Below, in pieces: positions 62,263 through 64,000 of a DNA stretch of 64,000 nt. The translations under genes and the position numbers were made by a program. The notes below the pieces were generated by a model. That model did no database searches. It was not told the DNA's origin and saw only the letters and a program-made list of their open reading frames with translations. This DNA comes from Blautia sp. SC05B48. Lineage in GTDB: Bacteria; Bacillota; Clostridia; Lachnospirales; Lachnospiraceae. Position 1 is the first letter of the stretch; each line of letters begins with the position of its first letter. The stretch is taken from the NCBI RefSeq assembly GCF_005848555.1, contig NZ_CP040518.1:3487501-3551500 (forward strand), given 5' to 3'.

Positions 62263-63552
62263 TTATTTCAATTCGTCTTCATCCTGAAGAAGTTTCTCAA
62301 AAACAGGGAAGCAGTCAAATGTTGCAAAATAATCTCTCGGTGTCTCGGCACGACGGATCATCTCAAAGCTGCCGTCCTCATGAAGAAGGATCTCTGCAGA
62401 TTTCAGTTTACCATTGTAGTTGTAGCCCATTGCAAAACCATGAGCACCTGTATCATGGATCACAAGAAGATCTCCCTTATCGATTTTCGGAAGCATACGG
62501 TCAATGGCAAATTTATCATTATTCTCACAGAGGGAACCTGTCACATCATATTTATGATCGCACGGCTCGTTCTCCTTACCCATAACCGTAATGTGATGAT
62601 AAGCACCATACATAGCCGGACGCATCAGATTTACTGCGCAGGCATCTACGCCGATATATTCTTTATGTGTATGTTTCTCATGGATCGCTTTTGTGACAAG
62701 GCAGCCATACGGTCCCATCATGAAACGGCCAAGCTCTGTATAGATCGCAACATCACCCATTCCTTCCGGAACAAGGACTTCTTCATAAACCTTTCGGACA
62801 CCCTCACCGATCACACGGATATCGTTTGGCTCCTGATCCGGTTTATAAGGAATTCCGATACCACCGGAAAGGTTGATGAATTTAATGTGTGCACCTGTCT
62901 CTTTCTGAAGCTTCACGGCAAGCTCAAACATAACCTTTGCAAGCATTGGATAATAGTCATTGGTCACTGTGTTGCTTGCAAGGAATGCATGGATTCCGAA
63001 CTCTTTGGCACCTTTGGATTTTAGGATACGGAATGCGTCAAAGATCTGCTCGGTAGTCATTCCGTATTTTGCATCTCCGGGATTATCCATGATACCGTTA
63101 CTGATCTTGAATACTCCACCTGGATTGTAACGGCAGCTGATCACTTCCGGGATTTTCCCGAGAGCTTTCTCTACGCTCTCAATATGTGTGATGTCATCAA
63201 GGTTGATGATTCCACCGATCTCATCTGCATATCTGAACTCTTTCTCCGGTGTGTCATTGGAAGAAAACATGATATCGCCCTTTTTGCAGCCTACTGCCTT
63301 GGCCATCATAAGTTCTGTTTCTGAGGAGCAGTCGCAGCCACAGCCATACTCCTGCAGAATATTGATCAGATATGGATTCGGTGTTGCCTTTACCGCAAAA
63401 AATTCCTTGAATCCTTTGTTCCATGCAAAAGCCTCTTTCAGGGCTTTTGCATTCTCACGGATTCCTTTCTCATCATAGAGATGGAAGGGTGTCGGAAACT
63501 TTTCAGTAATCTCGTTGAGTTTCTCAAGTGTCACAAATGGTTCTTTTTTCAT
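62263..63552 (-). CDS. lysA: diaminopimelate decarboxylase
   Basis: PLP enzyme converting meso-diaminopimelate to lysine. 429 residues. PLP lysine in FFAVKATPNP near residue 53; FSSNDTPEKE near 96; SGGIGIPY near 229; ELGRFMMGPYG near 272; second-site CAVNLMRPAMYGAYH near 308 and GAHGFAMGYNYN near 378. The CDAxxxxxRPxxYxAxH block is slightly different from common LysA (CAVNLMRPAMYGAYH) and fits the clostridial subgroup. It follows pyk by about 50 bases on the same strand. Confidence 0.94.
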   Translation of the reverse strand: MKKEPFVTLEKLNEITEKFPTPFHLYDEKGIRENAKALKEAFAWNKGFKEFFAVKATPNPYLINILQEYGCGCDCSSETELMMAKAVGCKKGDIMFSSNDTPEKEFRYADEIGGIINLDDITHIESVEKALGKIPEVISCRYNPGGVFKISNGIMDNPGDAKYGMTTEQIFDAFRILKSKGAKEFGIHAFLASNTVTNDYYPMLAKVMFELAVKLQKETGAHIKFINLSGGIGIPYKPDQEPNDIRVIGEGVRKVYEEVLVPEGMGDVAIYTELGRFMMGPYGCLVTKAIHEKHTHKEYIGVDACAVNLMRPAMYGAYHHITVMGKENEPCDHKYDVTGSLCENNDKFAIDRMLPKIDKGDLLVIHDTGAHGFAMGYNYNGKLKSAEILLHEDGSFEMIRRAETPRDYFATFDCFPVFEKLLQDEDELK

Positions 63553-63604
63553 AATAACTGCATCTCCTGTTTTTTCGACTGCTATTCCCGAAGAAACCTC
63601 AGTC

Positions 63605-64000
63605 TTATTCTGCCTCGATCACGTGCATCATATTTGTCACTGCACCACGACCGTTTGTCATGTTGGTCGCAGGGTCTCCTGCTGTAAATACAACAAGGTC
63701 TCCTTTATGTATCAGATGACGGCTACGGACAACATTCATAGCCTGAGACATGATATGGTCCGTGGTATCTCTCTGATATCCTTTCAGAGGTGTTACACCC
63801 CAGATCAGCTGAAGTTTATGCTGGATAGTTGAGTTCGGTGTGATCGCATAGATCGGAACCTTCGGGCGGAAATTGGAGATCAGTCTGGCTGTATTTCCAC
63901 TCATTGTCGGTGTTACGATAGCGTTCGCCTTCAGGTTCTTTGCAGTACGCACCGTTGCAAGTGCCACTGCACTGGAGATCTTCTCTCTTCCGTCCATGGA
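63605..64000 (-). CDS. pyk: pyruvate kinase, C-terminal part (5' part outside window)
   Basis: Last 131 residues of pyruvate kinase. DGREKISSAVALATVRTAKNL followed by the alpha/beta PK_C domain (AIVTPTMSGNTARLISNFRP, YAITPNSTIQHKLQLIWGV, GDLVVFTAGDP, TNMMHVIEAE). The catalytic barrel lies past base 64000. Makes pyruvate and ATP, feeding the lactate and acetate routes seen in this window. Confidence 0.93.
   Translation of the reverse strand, partial: SMDGREKISSAVALATVRTAKNLKANAIVTPTMSGNTARLISNFRPKVPIYAITPNSTIQHKLQLIWGVTPLKGYQRDTTDHIMSQAMNVVRSRHLIHKGDLVVFTAGDPATNMTNGRGAVTNMMHVIEAE

Overview
This window looks like chromosomal DNA of a gut Lachnospiraceae bacterium, most likely Blautia-like. The evidence is the Firmicute gene order (plsX-acpP-rnc-smc-ftsY; ylxM-ffh-rpsP-khpA-rimM-trmD; DUF177-rpmF-ackA-pta), clostridial T-box and sigma-A promoter consensus, strong AGGAGG ribosome sites, some TTG/GTG starts, and an acetate- and lactate-forming gene set. 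The species assignment is inference. Most of the window is housekeeping sequence, with a few accessory insertions.

Layout. 1-2.5 kb: GH13 alpha-1,6-glucosidase with its LacI-type regulator and a small DUF3006-like protein. 2.6-5.6 kb: EF-G-like GTPase and a PHP phosphoesterase. 5.7-9.6 kb: tyrA-aroA and a D-2-hydroxyacid (D-lactate) dehydrogenase. 9.6-12.6 kb: a lipoprotein with a degenerate barnase-like domain, endonuclease IV and a CapA-like protein. 12.6-17.3 kb: SRP/tRNA-modification/ribosome operon ending in queA. 17.3-21.2 kb: remnant of a uroporphyrinogen-decarboxylase-type methyltransferase gene, a PucR regulator, an rRNA/tRNA methyltransferase and a lipase-like hydrolase. 21.3-21.5 kb: an orphan attenuator plus 17-codon peptide unit. 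21.5-23.3 kb: Na/Pi cotransporter. 23.6-25.7 kb: accessory island with a fusion of a catalytically dead cytosine-C5 methyltransferase fold to a PD-(D/E)XK nuclease, beside a decayed nuclease/ATPase remnant. 25.8-35.8 kb: glmS, ilvA, ftsY, smc, rnc, acpP, plsX. 35.8-41.4 kb: ABC-F ATPase and a LytTR/GHKL two-component system whose two genes converge and overlap. 41.6-46.2 kb: MATE exporter, rpmF, DUF177, ackA, pta. 46.7-52.9 kb: tmcAL, a Trp T-box-controlled ABC transporter, PFL/DUF711 and ACT proteins. 53-60.4 kb: WalJ-like hydrolase, coaE, polA, a zinc-finger membrane protein, divergent degV, ftsH. 60.6-64 kb: tRNA-Leu(CAA), a second MATE exporter, lysA and the C-terminus of pyruvate kinase.

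Working together: pta and ackA make acetate with ATP; the D-lactate dehydrogenase and pyruvate kinase serve the same fermentative end. tyrA-aroA, the Trp-responsive uptake system, ilvA and lysA cover amino-acid supply. The plsX-acpP-rnc-smc-ftsY cluster joins lipid synthesis, RNA processing and chromosome/membrane biogenesis.

Most novel items: the dead-methyltransferase/nuclease fusion (23602-25458), the barnase-like lipoprotein lacking catalytic residues (9657-10190), the attenuator-peptide unit (21325-21535), and the two-component locus with an unknown partner protein (38073-41419). Two families of short dispersed intergenic repeats are also visible. No CRISPR array, rRNA, complete insertion sequence or prophage was seen.
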